Origin: Roseibium limicola
GTDB taxonomy: Bacteria; Pseudomonadota; Alphaproteobacteria; Rhizobiales; Stappiaceae
Direction: 5' to 3'
DNA: 64,000 nucleotides
Assembly (NCBI RefSeq): GCF_017313085.1
Contig: NZ_JAFLNF010000004.1
Span: forward strand, 1 to 64,000
Shown: piece after piece, positions 44,700 to 54,194 of the stretch
How the letters are laid out: every line of letters starts with the position of its first letter
Numbering within the stretch: the first letter of the stretch is position 1
Notes under the pieces: generated by a model
Database searches by the model: none
Told to the model about the DNA's origin: nothing
What the model saw: only the letters and a program-made list of their open reading frames with translations
Translations under genes and position numbers: made by a program

Positions 44700-45110
44700 A
44701 TGACCTTTGAAGGCGAGCAGACCCCAGCGTCTGCTTCAATCCAGTCTCCCGCCGGCGCAGCGCTGCCGGGTGAACTCATCGACACAGTTCTCGCAAGCCT
44801 TGACGATAGCAAGGCTGAGGACGTCGTGTCCCTCGACATCGGTGGCAAAAGCGCCCTGGCGGACAACATGGTGATCGTTTCCGGACGGTCTCATCGTCAC
44901 GTCGGAGCGATTGCCGACCATCTTCTGCGCGACATCAAGGCTTCTGGCGGTGGCAATGCCAACGTTGAAGGTCAGACCACCTGTGATTGGGTGTTGATCG
45001 ACGCTGGAGACGTGGTGGTCCATATCTTCCGCCCGGAAGTTCGCGGTTTCTACAATCTGGAAAAGATGTGGGCCCCGGAAGATGACACAGCTCCGCAACT
45101 GGTGATCTAA
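44700..45110 (+). CDS. rsfS: Ribosomal silencing factor RsfS
   Basis: Starting at ATG 44700, it has 136 residues; the frame before it is leader and hairpin. The RsfS/Iojap core is residues 25-130: LDDSKAEDVVSLDIGGKSALADNMVI, then EGQTTCDWVLIDAGDVVVHIFRPEVRGFYNLEKMW. It binds L14 on the large ribosomal subunit and blocks subunit joining when nutrients are short. The place between nadD and rlmH is the standard one. Confidence 0.95.
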   Translation: MTFEGEQTPASASIQSPAGAALPGELIDTVLASLDDSKAEDVVSLDIGGKSALADNMVIVSGRSHRHVGAIADHLLRDIKASGGGNANVEGQTTCDWVLIDAGDVVVHIFRPEVRGFYNLEKMWAPEDDTAPQLVI

Positions 45111-45190
45111 AACCGGTTCGGAATGTTATGCGGCCCTGGTCGCAGCTGGGCAGATGAGAAAATGCCGGTCGCGTACCGGCCAGGGACACC

Positions 45191-45673
45191 ATGCGCATAA
45201 CAATAGCCTGCGTCGGACGGATGAAGTCCGGCGCCGAGAGAGACTTGTTCGACCGTTACCTGGATCGGGCGCAGAAGATCGGTCGCCCCCTGGGCGTGAC
45301 TTCCGTGTCGATCAAGGAGTTGGCGGAGAGCCCGGCCCGCAAGGCTTCCGACCGCAAGGCCGATGAGGCCAAGGCGCTTCTCGCGCTTTTGCCTCCGGGC
45401 GCAAGACTTGTCGTTCTCGACGAGCACGGCAAGACCATGACCAGCCCGCAGTTTTCCAGCCGCATCGACGACTGGAAAATGGAAGGCGTGCCGGATGTCG
45501 TCTTTGCCATTGGCGGTGCCGACGGGCACGGGGCGGATCTGTTGAGCCGTGCGGATCAGAAATTGGCCTTCGGGGCCATGACCTGGCCGCATCAGATCGC
45601 CCGCATTCTGCTGGTGGAGCAGGTCTACCGGGCCCTGACCATCCAGTCCGGCCATCCCTATCATCGCGAGTAA
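45191..45673 (+). CDS. rlmH: 23S rRNA pseudouridine-1915 N3-methyltransferase
   Basis: The 160 residues are a SPOUT-class methyltransferase. The knot region is visible in FAIGGADGHG and the C-terminal LVEQVYRALTIQSGHPYHRE, which ends exactly as in other RlmH proteins. It methylates the pseudouridine in helix 69 of 23S rRNA on the assembled ribosome. It follows rsfS at 80 bp. Confidence 0.96.
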   Translation: MRITIACVGRMKSGAERDLFDRYLDRAQKIGRPLGVTSVSIKELAESPARKASDRKADEAKALLALLPPGARLVVLDEHGKTMTSPQFSSRIDDWKMEGVPDVVFAIGGADGHGADLLSRADQKLAFGAMTWPHQIARILLVEQVYRALTIQSGHPYHRE

Positions 45674-45913
45674 AAAGCGGATCCGTTCAGAACGGTCCCC
45701 GCATCAGCGCGCAGCCTGCCTCGCAGCTGGTCTGTAACAGGGTAGGGCTTATTGTATCTCGTCTGTGGGGTCTGTGAGTATCGGGCAAAACTGCCGAGAG
45801 GACATGCCTGTTTGTCGCCGCAATCTGCTCGTAGTTTGATTTCCAGCCTATCGACCCGAACATCTTTGTTTTGGTGAACCGTTCCTTAACGGTGGGCTGG
45901 GTATCGAAAGAGC

Positions 45914-47407
45914 ATGATGGTTCGAACGGCGGGCAAGGGCCTGGCTGTCCCGGTTGCCGAAACAGCGGTGGGACATGGCCGGCGCAGAAATGGGGGCAGT
46001 GGGTCCTGGCGTAAAAGCGCCTCAGCCTCTTTGTGCGCCTGCCTGCCCGTCATCACCGCACTGACCGTCGTGTCCTTTGGTATTCTGTCGATGGCGCCCG
46101 TGCCACCGGCTGGGGCTACGGAAACACTGGAAGAGCAGCAGGCGTCGGAAAGCCCGGAAGTCTCTGCGTCCGATGTCTCTCCAATGGAACAGGCGCTGCT
46201 ACAGAAAAAACAGCGTGAAGATGAATTACGGGCTCTCAGCAACAATATCTCGCTCTCAAATGAAAAGCAGGGTGAGATTGAGCAGGAGATCGCCCTGATC
46301 GACCGGGATCGGGAAAGCCTGAACCGGAAGATCCTTGTGACTGCCGACCGGATCAAGGAACTCGACACCGCCCTGACCGACACCGAGCGTCGGTTGTTGC
46401 GTCTGGAAGAGAACGAACGGGCTGTCCAGGCATCGCTTCGAAACCGCCGGGGCGTCCTGTCGGATGTTCTGGCTGGGTTGCAGCGTATCGGCCGGCGGCC
46501 GCCTCCGGCTCTGGTGGTGCGCCCCAGCGACGCCTTGTCGGCTGTACGCAGTGCGATCCTCCTGAATGCGGTCATGCCGGAATTGCGGGTGGAAACCGAG
46601 GCTCTCGCCGCCGACCTGAGCGCGCTGTCGAATCTGAAGTCCGAAATTGCCGGGGAAAAGACCCGTCTGACGGGCGACGCCACAAGCCTGGCGGAAGAAA
46701 AATCCCGGCTGGAACTGCTGCTCAGCGCCAAGCGTCAGCAACGCAGCAAGACGGCTGAGGTGCTGAACGAGGAAAAGCAGAGGTCCGAACAACTGGCCAA
46801 TGAAGCCAAGTCGCTTCAGGGACTGATCGCCTCTCTGGAAAGTGAAATTGAAAGCGCCCGCACGGCTGCGGAAGAATCGCGCAAGGCGGCCCTCGTGGCC
46901 AAGAGTGAGCGCCACCGGTTCTCCGATCCCTTTGCCGATCCGGGGCGTCTTGCTCCGGCTGCAGCCTTCAGCGACACCCGTGGCCGCCTGCCGCTGCCTG
47001 TTTCAGGCGCGATGGTCCGGGATTTCGCCCAGGCGGACGACTTTGGAAGTTTGAGTGAAGGGCAATCCCTCGCCGTGCGCGCGGGCTCGCCTGTCACCAG
47101 TCCGACAGACGGATGGGTGGTCTATGCAGGCCCCTTCCGCTCCTTCGGACAGCTCTTGATCCTGAACGCTGGCGGGGGCTACCATGTTCTCCTTGCTGGG
47201 ATGGATCGAATCGACGCTGAACTGGGGCAGTTTGTCCTCGCCGGCGAGCCGGTAGGCGTCATGGGCACGACCAAGTGGGCCAGTGCCTCCACAATCGGTT
47301 TTGGCTCTTCGCAGCCGATTCTATATGTTGAATTTCGAAAAGATGGACGTGCGATAGACCCCACACCCTGGTGGGCGCGCACAGAAGAGGAAAAGGCTCG
47401 CGGATGA
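45914..47407 (+). CDS. envC: EnvC-like murein hydrolase activator
   Basis: The 497 residues begin with a membrane segment or signal (CLPVITALTVVSFGILSMA, about residues 38-58). A long coiled coil follows (about 75-330, for example KKQREDELRALSNNISLS). A C-terminal LytM/M23 fold (about 365-490) ends it. The M23 metal ligands are degenerate: the first His/Asp site is replaced in EGQSLAVRAGSPV and the HxH reads YHVLLAG. As in EnvC it should activate an amidase rather than cut peptidoglycan. A hairpin ACCGTT-CCTT-AACGGT lies 20 bases upstream. The stop overlaps ctpA by 4 bases. Confidence 0.9.
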   Translation: MMVRTAGKGLAVPVAETAVGHGRRRNGGSGSWRKSASASLCACLPVITALTVVSFGILSMAPVPPAGATETLEEQQASESPEVSASDVSPMEQALLQKKQREDELRALSNNISLSNEKQGEIEQEIALIDRDRESLNRKILVTADRIKELDTALTDTERRLLRLEENERAVQASLRNRRGVLSDVLAGLQRIGRRPPPALVVRPSDALSAVRSAILLNAVMPELRVETEALAADLSALSNLKSEIAGEKTRLTGDATSLAEEKSRLELLLSAKRQQRSKTAEVLNEEKQRSEQLANEAKSLQGLIASLESEIESARTAAEESRKAALVAKSERHRFSDPFADPGRLAPAAAFSDTRGRLPLPVSGAMVRDFAQADDFGSLSEGQSLAVRAGSPVTSPTDGWVVYAGPFRSFGQLLILNAGGGYHVLLAGMDRIDAELGQFVLAGEPVGVMGTTKWASASTIGFGSSQPILYVEFRKDGRAIDPTPWWARTEEEKARG

Positions 47408-48744
47408 TACGGAAAGCTTCTCTGCTGCTCGTTGGTGCCTTGATGGGGGCGACTGCGGTAACAACCCTGTCGCAACTGCCTATTCGCATGAGCGATTCGG
47501 CGAACGCGGCAGCCTCGGACACCTATCGCCAGCTGAACCTGTTCGGAGACATCTTCGAACGCGTCCGCTCCGATTATGTCGAAGTGCCCGATGATGCCCA
47601 GCTCATCGAGAATGCCGTCAACGGCATGTTGACGTCTCTCGATCCGCACTCCAGCTACTTGTCGCCGAAGAACTTCCGCGACATGCAGGTGCAGACACGC
47701 GGTGAATTTGGCGGTCTCGGCATCGAGGTTACTATGGAAGACGGCCTGGTCAAGGTTGTCTCGCCCATTGATGACACACCGGCGTTCCATGCTGGCGTTC
47801 TGGCTGGCGACATGATCACCCATATCGATGGGGAGCAGGTCCAGGGCCTGACGCTGAAGGATGCCGTTGAAAAGATGCGCGGGCCTGTCGGTACCGACAT
47901 CAAGGTCGGCATCATTCGCGAAGGCATGGACAAGCCACTCGACGTGACGATCACTCGCGATATCATTCGCATCAAGTCCGTGCGTTGGCGTGAAGAGGAC
48001 GATGTCGGATACATCCGCATCAGCCAGTTCAACGAACAGACGATGGATGGTCTGAACAAGGCAATCGAAGAGCTCTCAACGCAGATCGATGCGGGCAAGC
48101 TCAAGGGCTATGTTCTTGATCTGCGCAACAACCCGGGCGGTCTTCTGGATCAGGCGATTGCCGTTTCCGATGCCTTCCTGGAACGGGGTGAAGTTCTCTC
48201 CACCCGTGGCCGCAACGCTGAAGAAACCCAGCGCTACAACGCACGTGCCGGTGATCTGAGCAACGGCAAGCCGGTGATTGTTCTGGTCAACGGTGGTTCT
48301 GCCTCGGCGTCTGAAATTGTGGCCGGTGCGCTGCAGGATCATCGTCGGGCGACCATTCTCGGCACACGGTCCTTCGGCAAGGGCTCGGTGCAGACCATCA
48401 TTCCGCTGGGCGCCAATGGTGCCATCCGCCTGACCACGGCGCGCTACTACACCCCGTCGGGCGTGTCGATCCAGGCCAAGGGCATTCAGCCGGACATCGA
48501 AGCTCTGCAGGAGCTGCCGGACGAGCTGAAGGATCGGACCACGGAGACCAAGGGTGAAGCCGGTCTGCGCGGTCACCTGGAAGCCGAAGGTGAAGGCGAC
48601 GAGGGGTCCGGCAGCCAGGCCTACGTGCCAGCCGATCCGAAGGACGACACCCAGCTCAACCTGGCTCTGGATCTGCTGCGCGGCGTGAAGGTCGACAGCT
48701 CGTTCCCGCCGATGGGTGACAAGGCGTCTAACAGCGCCGAGTGA
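47404..48744 (+). CDS. ctpA: Carboxy-terminal processing protease, S41
   Basis: Starting at ATG 47404 (ATGA overlap with envC), it has 446 residues. A signal peptide or anchor covers 1-40. A PDZ domain is at about 95-165 (GGLGIEVTMEDGLVKVVSPI). The S41 catalytic core has serine in GGSASASEIVAGALQ and lysine in RSFGKGSVQTIIPLG. A low-complexity acidic tail follows. It works in the periplasm on envelope proteins. Pairing of ctpA with envC is common in alphaproteobacteria and suggests a role in septal or cell-wall enzyme turnover. Confidence 0.95.
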   Translation: MIRKASLLLVGALMGATAVTTLSQLPIRMSDSANAAASDTYRQLNLFGDIFERVRSDYVEVPDDAQLIENAVNGMLTSLDPHSSYLSPKNFRDMQVQTRGEFGGLGIEVTMEDGLVKVVSPIDDTPAFHAGVLAGDMITHIDGEQVQGLTLKDAVEKMRGPVGTDIKVGIIREGMDKPLDVTITRDIIRIKSVRWREEDDVGYIRISQFNEQTMDGLNKAIEELSTQIDAGKLKGYVLDLRNNPGGLLDQAIAVSDAFLERGEVLSTRGRNAEETQRYNARAGDLSNGKPVIVLVNGGSASASEIVAGALQDHRRATILGTRSFGKGSVQTIIPLGANGAIRLTTARYYTPSGVSIQAKGIQPDIEALQELPDELKDRTTETKGEAGLRGHLEAEGEGDEGSGSQAYVPADPKDDTQLNLALDLLRGVKVDSSFPPMGDKASNSAE

Positions 48745-48752
48745 TTGAGATC

Positions 48753-48799
48753 GACCCCGGGCAGCGGTTTTGACAGGATCAAAGCGGCTGCCCGGGGTC
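48753..48799 (+). terminator. Long GC-rich hairpin after ctpA
   Basis: GACCCCGGGCAGC and GCTGCCCGGGGTC form a perfect 13-bp stem. Inside the loop TTTGA and TCAAA can pair again, giving an extended stem of 47 bases in all. The tail is TCTTGTTCG, a weak T-tract. It may partly terminate transcription before the deacetylase gene. Confidence 0.7.
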
Positions 48800-48836
48800 T
48801 TGTTCGACCGGATACAGGAGGCTCCACCGGGAAACG

Positions 48837-49976
48837 ATGGCAAGCGAAGACCTCACAGCGCCCTTAGGCTTGGGAAAACGACGCTTTGTGCGTCTTCCCT
48901 TCGGATTGATCGGGACAGGTCTTCTCAGCGTTGTCGTGACAACGGGCATCGTCTGGATGATGGTGGTCGACGATCCGCTCGGCGGTGAGCCGATCGCGGT
49001 TGTGCCGCTTGAGAACTCCATTGAGGGTCTGAGTCAGCGCGACATCGAGGTGGTCGAAATTCGCCCGTCCCTTGATGGCGAGGAGCTGGGCCCGAACCTT
49101 CGACCCGACGAAGCGTCCAACCGCCTTGGTCCGCGTTACGAGCTGCAAAAGCCCGCCGGCCAGAGCGAGATCACCCGTGTCGATCTGGTCAACCCGGACC
49201 CACGCGTCATTGAGCGTTCGGGCCAGGGCTATCTCCCGACCGTCAGCAACGAAGGCCTGCGCCCGCTTGATGTCTATGCCCGGCCGGTCGCTACCGAATT
49301 CCACTCCATCCCGAAGATTGCGATTATCGTTGGCGGTATGGGCCTCAGCCAGACCGGCACGGAGAATGCGCTTGCCAGCCTGCCAAGCGACGTGACCCTT
49401 GCCTTGGCGCCCTATGGCGCCAACCTCGATCGCTGGATGCAGCAGGCGCGTGAAAAGGGCCATGAGCTGCTCTTGCAGATGCCGATGGAGCCGTTCGATT
49501 TTCCTGACAATGATCCCGGCCCGCATACGCTGTTGATCAGCCTGCAAGAGCGCGAGATGGTGGACCGCTTCCAGTGGCTTTTGACCCGCGTCACCAATTA
49601 CGTCGGCATCATCAATCAGATGGGGGCCCGCTTCATGTCGACGCGCCCTTCCATGCAATTTCTTTTCGAAAAGCTGACCAACCGCGGACTGATGTTCGTC
49701 GATGACGGAACGTCGTCGCGCAGTGTTGCCGGTGAAGTCGCCGCCGAAACCAAGACGCCTTTCTCCGGCGTTGATGTGGTGCTCGACGGTGTGCCGCGTG
49801 AAGACGAGATCAACGCCAAGCTGCTGCAACTGGAAGGGGTCGCCCGCGCCCGAGGCGTCGCTGTTGCATCGTCCTCGGCCTTGCCTGTCACCATTCGTCA
49901 GTTGGAGATCTGGAGCCGTGATCTGGAAGAGCGCGGCCTTCAGCTTGTCCCCGTGAGCGCAACCATCGACCGTTAA
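48837..49976 (+). CDS. Divergent polysaccharide deacetylase (YibQ type)
   Basis: The 379 residues have an N-terminal membrane helix (about 20-42, GLIGTGLLSVVVTTGIVWMM) and a linker. From about residue 155 comes the divergent polysaccharide deacetylase domain: KIAIIVGGMGLSQTGTENAL, LLQMPMEPFDFPDNDPGPHTLL, NYVGIINQMGARFMSTRPSM and LMFVDDGTSS. It resembles a polysaccharide deacetylase barrel and probably acts on the cell wall or a surface glycan. The position after envC-ctpA is standard and supports an envelope role. The exact substrate is unknown. Confidence 0.9.
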   Translation: MASEDLTAPLGLGKRRFVRLPFGLIGTGLLSVVVTTGIVWMMVVDDPLGGEPIAVVPLENSIEGLSQRDIEVVEIRPSLDGEELGPNLRPDEASNRLGPRYELQKPAGQSEITRVDLVNPDPRVIERSGQGYLPTVSNEGLRPLDVYARPVATEFHSIPKIAIIVGGMGLSQTGTENALASLPSDVTLALAPYGANLDRWMQQAREKGHELLLQMPMEPFDFPDNDPGPHTLLISLQEREMVDRFQWLLTRVTNYVGIINQMGARFMSTRPSMQFLFEKLTNRGLMFVDDGTSSRSVAGEVAAETKTPFSGVDVVLDGVPREDEINAKLLQLEGVARARGVAVASSSALPVTIRQLEIWSRDLEERGLQLVPVSATIDR

Positions 49977-49987
49977 GAGAGCCGCCC

Positions 49988-50518
49988 GTGAGCGAAACAG
50001 ATGTGATCCCTGGTTTTCCGGCTGGAAAGGCAGGGCGGCCTTACCGTCCGTGCGTCGGCATTATGCTGATCAATCAGGACGGGTTGGTGTGGACCGGCAA
50101 GCGGGACGACGGCAAGGGCCAATCGACCTATGACTTCGCCTGGCAGATGCCTCAGGGCGGGATTGACCCTTCAGAAGACCCGCGCAAGGCGGCCTTGCGC
50201 GAGCTTTACGAGGAAACCTCTGTGCGGTCCGTCAGCTATCTGGGCGAGACAGAGAACTGGCTGACCTACGACTATCCGACGGAGATCCTGGCCGACACCC
50301 GCAAAGGAAAGTTCTGCGGCCAGGCGCAAAAGTGGTATGCCTTTCGTTTCGAAGGTCCCGATAGCGAAATCAACGTGTTGCAACCGCCTGAAGGTCATTC
50401 TGCCGAATTCGGCGAATGGCGCTGGGAGCGAGCGGCAAATCTGGTGAATCTGATCGTGCCGTTCAAGCGTGACGTCTATGCGCAAGTGGTCGCAATCTTC
50501 GCGCCTTTGACAGCATAA
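49988..50518 (+). CDS. rppH: RNA pyrophosphohydrolase
   Basis: This 176-residue Nudix protein starts at GTG 49988. The Nudix box is GGIDPSEDPRKAALRELYEETSV. RPCVGIMLINQDGLVWTGKR and the C-terminal EFGEWRWER are typical of RppH/IalA. It removes pyrophosphate from 5'-triphosphate mRNA ends and starts decay. It follows the deacetylase at 11 bp. Confidence 0.95.
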   Translation: MSETDVIPGFPAGKAGRPYRPCVGIMLINQDGLVWTGKRDDGKGQSTYDFAWQMPQGGIDPSEDPRKAALRELYEETSVRSVSYLGETENWLTYDYPTEILADTRKGKFCGQAQKWYAFRFEGPDSEINVLQPPEGHSAEFGEWRWERAANLVNLIVPFKRDVYAQVVAIFAPLTA

Positions 50519-50577
50519 AGCGCCCCCGCTGGCCGGGTGAGGGGTAGAAAATCTGACCCGGAGGAACAAAGCCCGAT

Positions 50578-51345
50578 ATGAACCTGACCCAGGATCTCAA
50601 CGGAAAGCGTGTGCTCATCACCGGAGCCTCCAGTGGCCTGGGCGAGCATTTCGCCCGTCTGTGTGCCAAAAGCGGCGCCTATGTCGGCATCGCTGCCCGG
50701 CGAACGGATCGCCTGGACGAGCTCGAGCAGGAGCTTGTGGGTCTGGGAGCCAGCGGAGCGCGTGCGATCGAGCTGGACGTCAGCGACGGGGCTTCGATCC
50801 ACGCCTGCCGTGCGAAGGCGGTTGAGGCCTTTGGCGGGTTGGATCTTTTGGTCAACAACGCTGGCATCATTCGTGAAGGTCGGGCCCTCGACAAGACAGC
50901 AGAGGATTTCGACGCCGTCATGGATGTGAACCTGCGCGGTGTTTGGCTGATGGCGATCTCCTGTGGCCGTCATTGGCGTGACAGCGAGGAACCCGGCAAC
51001 ATCATCAACATCGCCTCGACTGCCGGGATCCGCGTGCGGGCGGAACTCGCGTCCTACTCCGTGTCGAAGGCAGGTGTCATTCAGATGACCAAGGCCATGG
51101 CGCTCGAATTCGCGCGCCACAATGTCCGTGTCAACGCACTGGCGCCGGGCTATTTCGAGACAGGGTTGAACGAGGGTTTCTTCCAGACGGACAAGGGAGA
51201 GCGGCTTCTCAAGCAGATCCCGATGCGGCGCAAGGGGGAGATGCAGGACCTCGATGGTCCGTTTCTGCTGCTTGCCTCCGATGCTTCATCCTATATGACC
51301 GGTGCGGTTATTCCTATCGACGGCGGATTGTTGGTTGCTTCGTAA
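50578..51345 (+). CDS. SDR-family oxidoreductase
   Basis: The 255 residues are a classical short-chain dehydrogenase. The cofactor site is TGASSGLGEHFA, NNAG is in LDLLVNNAGIIREG, and the catalytic Ser-Tyr-Lys is IASTAGIRVRAELASYSVSKAG. The C-terminal LLLASDASSYMTGAVIPIDGG is standard. RR after GIAA suggests NADP rather than NAD. A GGAGG site lies before the ATG. The substrate cannot be told; the gene may be a fabG-like reductase of secondary metabolism. Confidence 0.9.
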   Translation: MNLTQDLNGKRVLITGASSGLGEHFARLCAKSGAYVGIAARRTDRLDELEQELVGLGASGARAIELDVSDGASIHACRAKAVEAFGGLDLLVNNAGIIREGRALDKTAEDFDAVMDVNLRGVWLMAISCGRHWRDSEEPGNIINIASTAGIRVRAELASYSVSKAGVIQMTKAMALEFARHNVRVNALAPGYFETGLNEGFFQTDKGERLLKQIPMRRKGEMQDLDGPFLLLASDASSYMTGAVIPIDGGLLVAS

Positions 51346-51354
51346 GGCGAGCAG

Positions 51355-52479
51355 TTAGCGCCATTCCCGGCGCACGTCGTCATCGCTTTCTGACTTCAGC
51401 CGTGCTTGTTTCTCAGCCGCATAGTCGGACGGCGCGGCCAGTTGCTTCAACGCCCAGACGGCGCTGCCGCGCACCAGGGGATGGGCGTCGTCCAGCAAGG
51501 GGCGCACTCTTGCAAGCAGTTCCGGTTGGTGCGAGTTGCCAGCTGCCACCAGCACATTGCGCAAGAACCTGTTGCGGCCGATGCGCTTGATCGGCGAGCC
51601 GGAGAAGAGCTTGCGGAACGACGGATCGTCCAGCCCGAGAAAATCTTCAAGCAACGGGGCTTTCAGGTCGTCGCGCGCCTGCAACTTGGCCTCGCGCGCC
51701 GACACGGCGAACTTGTTCCAGGGGCAGGCGGCCAGACAGTCGTCGCAGCCGTAGATGCGGTTGCCCATCGGCTTGCGGAATTCTTCGGGAATAGGCCCGC
51801 CATGCTCAATCGTCAGATACGAGATGCAGCGTCGGGCATCAAGTTGATAGGGCGCAGGGAAGGCGCTGGTCGGACAGCTGTCGAGACAGGCTCGGCACGA
51901 GCCGCAGTGGTCTTTTTCGGCGCCGTCTTCCGGTAGATCCAGGGTGGTAAAGATTGACCCGAGGAAGAACCAGGAGCCGATCTTGCGTGACACCAGATTG
52001 GTGTGCTTGCCCTGCCAGCCGAGGCCGGCTGCTGCCGCCAGAGGCTTTTCCATTACTGGTGCCGTGTCGACGAAGACTTTCACATCCCCGCCACCACGCG
52101 ACACCAGATGGCTGGCGATTTCCTTCAATCGCCCCTTGATGACGTCGTGATAGTCGCGGTTTCGCGCATAAACGGAGATACCGGCAGTATCCGGAGATTG
52201 CAGATGGGCCAGCGGATCGTCTTCGGGGCCATAGTTCATCGCCAGCATCAACACGGAACGGGCTTCGGGCCACAGCGATGTCGGCGCGGCGCGGCGCTCC
52301 AGCGTTTCCGCCATCCAGCCCATATCGCCATGATAGCCGTTGTCGACGAAGCTTTGCAGGCGTTCCCTGACATGCGGCAGCGTGTCGGCCCGGACAATCT
52401 TCACGTCTTCAAAGCCGAGCGCAAAAGCCTTTTCGCGCAAGCCTCTCAGCAAGCGCTCGGTCTGCCGTGTGGTGGGCAT
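51355..52479 (-). CDS. queG: Epoxyqueuosine reductase
   Basis: This 374-residue cobalamin and iron-sulfur enzyme has [18 protein letters not shown], two [4Fe-4S] motifs ([16 protein letters not shown] and [13 protein letters not shown]) and a C-terminal HEAT-like tail ([20 protein letters not shown]). It makes queuosine, the last step of the tRNA wobble modification. It is 8 bp downstream of the GST gene, and the two probably form a small operon. Confidence 0.95.
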   Translation of the reverse strand: MPTTRQTERLLRGLREKAFALGFEDVKIVRADTLPHVRERLQSFVDNGYHGDMGWMAETLERRAAPTSLWPEARSVLMLAMNYGPEDDPLAHLQSPDTAGISVYARNRDYHDVIKGRLKEIASHLVSRGGGDVKVFVDTAPVMEKPLAAAAGLGWQGKHTNLVSRKIGSWFFLGSIFTTLDLPEDGAEKDHCGSCRACLDSCPTSAFPAPYQLDARRCISYLTIEHGGPIPEEFRKPMGNRIYGCDDCLAACPWNKFAVSAREAKLQARDDLKAPLLEDFLGLDDPSFRKLFSGSPIKRIGRNRFLRNVLVAAGNSHQPELLARVRPLLDDAHPLVRGSAVWALKQLAAPSDYAAEKQARLKSESDDDVRREWR

Positions 52480-52487
52480 CTGGTCCG

Positions 52488-53180
52488 TCAGAAATCAAGA
52501 TCCGCATAGGTGGAACTGGCCGGCATGCCGAGCACTTTTTCCAGGAGCAGCGGGCGCATGCAAGGCCGGGATTTGACCCGAGCATACCAGTTTTTGACGT
52601 TTTCTTCTGCCGCCCAGGGCACTTCGCCCAGATAATCGACCGAGGAGATTTCCGCCGCCAGGGCGAAATCGGCGAAGCTCAGACGTTCGCCGGCAATCCA
52701 GCGGCGTGAAGCGGCCAGGTAGCCGAAATATTTCATGTGATGGTGGATGTTGGCCCGCGCCACGCGCAGCGCGGCCGAATCGGGCTCGCCGCCGCCTGCC
52801 GACTTTGGCATCGTCTGCTTGTAGATCCGCTCGCGCACCAGATGGCCGACAACTTCATTGTCGAATTTGGTCAGGGCCCAGTCGACAATACGTCGGCATT
52901 CGGCCCGCGCCTCCGGGTGATCCGGCATGAGGCGGCGGTCACCGACCGCATAGCCGCGCGTTTCGTCCAGATATTCCATGATCGGCAAGGGACCACAGAT
53001 CGGCGGCCCCTCGTTTTCCACAAGCACGGGAACGGTCCCTGCCGGATTGAGCAGCAACAATTCTTGCGGGCGCTCCCAGGGGTTCATGGGCTTTTCCTCG
53101 AACTCTGCGCCATATTCCCGAAGGATAAGCCGGATGAAGCGAGAGGAGGGAGAGAACGGGTGATGATAGAGCGTGTACAT
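52488..53180 (-). CDS. Glutathione S-transferase family protein
   Basis: These 230 residues carry an N-terminal thioredoxin-like domain ([19 protein letters not shown], then [20 protein letters not shown] with the cis-Pro) and an all-helical C-terminal domain. The active-site region SPSSR fits a Ser/Cys-type bacterial GST. The C-terminal [16 protein letters not shown] is typical of GSTs encoded next to queG and uppP in alphaproteobacteria. Its exact role is unknown. Confidence 0.9.
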   Translation of the reverse strand: MYTLYHHPFSPSSRFIRLILREYGAEFEEKPMNPWERPQELLLLNPAGTVPVLVENEGPPICGPLPIMEYLDETRGYAVGDRRLMPDHPEARAECRRIVDWALTKFDNEVVGHLVRERIYKQTMPKSAGGGEPDSAALRVARANIHHHMKYFGYLAASRRWIAGERLSFADFALAAEISSVDYLGEVPWAAEENVKNWYARVKSRPCMRPLLLEKVLGMPASSTYADLDF

Positions 53181-53341
53181 GAACGCCTGAACGCGACTGG
53201 GGGTGGATGGCTGGGATCATGGCGGGAAGACCCTGACCCCGGCGCTATCTGACAATTGTGTCTTAAGCTTGGTTATCAAGCCTTTGACAAACCGACAAAG
53301 GCAGGGAATTAACTTCAGGATCTTACCACCGGAAGCTCGTC

Positions 53342-54181
53342 ATGCCCGACGGGACTGCTGAAGGAATGCCTTTGATGCCGGACCAGACGATTGTAAACGC
53401 CTTTATCTTAGGGATTGTTGAAGGACTGACGGAATTCATCCCGGTTTCTTCCACCGGTCACATTTTGTTGCTCGGGCATTTTCTCGGCTTCGAGAGCACG
53501 GGCAAGACCTTCGAGGTGCTGATCCAGCTCGGTGCGATTCTGGCTATACTCACAGTTTATTTCGCCAGATTGTGGAATCTCCTGATTACCCTGCCGAGCA
53601 GCAATGAGAGCCGACGCTTTGTCGCGGGCATTTTACTGGCCTTTCTGCCGGCGGCTGTTATCGGCGCGCTGGCTCACGATTTCATCAAGCAAGTGCTGTT
53701 TGAAAGCCCGGCGCTGATCTGCTCGACCCTGCTGATCGGCGGTGTCATCCTTCTGTGGATCGACCGTCTGCCGTTGACACCACGCTACACCGACGTCACC
53801 GAATATCCTCTCAGCCTGTGCCTGAAGATCGGCTTCTGCCAGTGTCTTGCCATGGTGCCTGGCGTCTCGCGCTCGGGCTCGACCATCGCCGGTGCCCTCC
53901 TGATGGGCACGGACAAGCGCTCAGCGGCGGAGTTTTCGTTCTTCCTCGCCATGCCGACCATGGCCGGGGCCTTCGCCTATGATCTCTACAAGAACCGCGA
54001 TGTGCTCACCATGGACGACGCGATGATTATCGGCGTCGGCTTCGTCACGTCATTCATTGCCGGGGTTTTCGTCGTCAAGGGTCTGCTGAACTTCGTTTCC
54101 AGGCACGGCTTTGCACCGTTTGCCTGGTGGCGGATCTTTGCCGGTCTGGCCGGCTTTGCCGGATTGTATTTCTTGGGCTGA
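53342..54181 (+). CDS. uppP: Undecaprenyl-diphosphatase
   Basis: The 279 residues form an integral membrane BacA-type phosphatase. Motifs are [20 protein letters not shown] and [17 protein letters not shown]. About eight helices are visible. It recycles the lipid carrier for cell-wall and O-antigen synthesis, and its overexpression gives bacitracin resistance. Residues 1-11 may be extra; ATG 53375 is an alternative start. TTGACA at about 53285 may be a -35 box. Confidence 0.95.
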   Translation: MPDGTAEGMPLMPDQTIVNAFILGIVEGLTEFIPVSSTGHILLLGHFLGFESTGKTFEVLIQLGAILAILTVYFARLWNLLITLPSSNESRRFVAGILLAFLPAAVIGALAHDFIKQVLFESPALICSTLLIGGVILLWIDRLPLTPRYTDVTEYPLSLCLKIGFCQCLAMVPGVSRSGSTIAGALLMGTDKRSAAEFSFFLAMPTMAGAFAYDLYKNRDVLTMDDAMIIGVGFVTSFIAGVFVVKGLLNFVSRHGFAPFAWWRIFAGLAGFAGLYFLG

Positions 54182-54194
54182 TTCTGGCCTGAGT

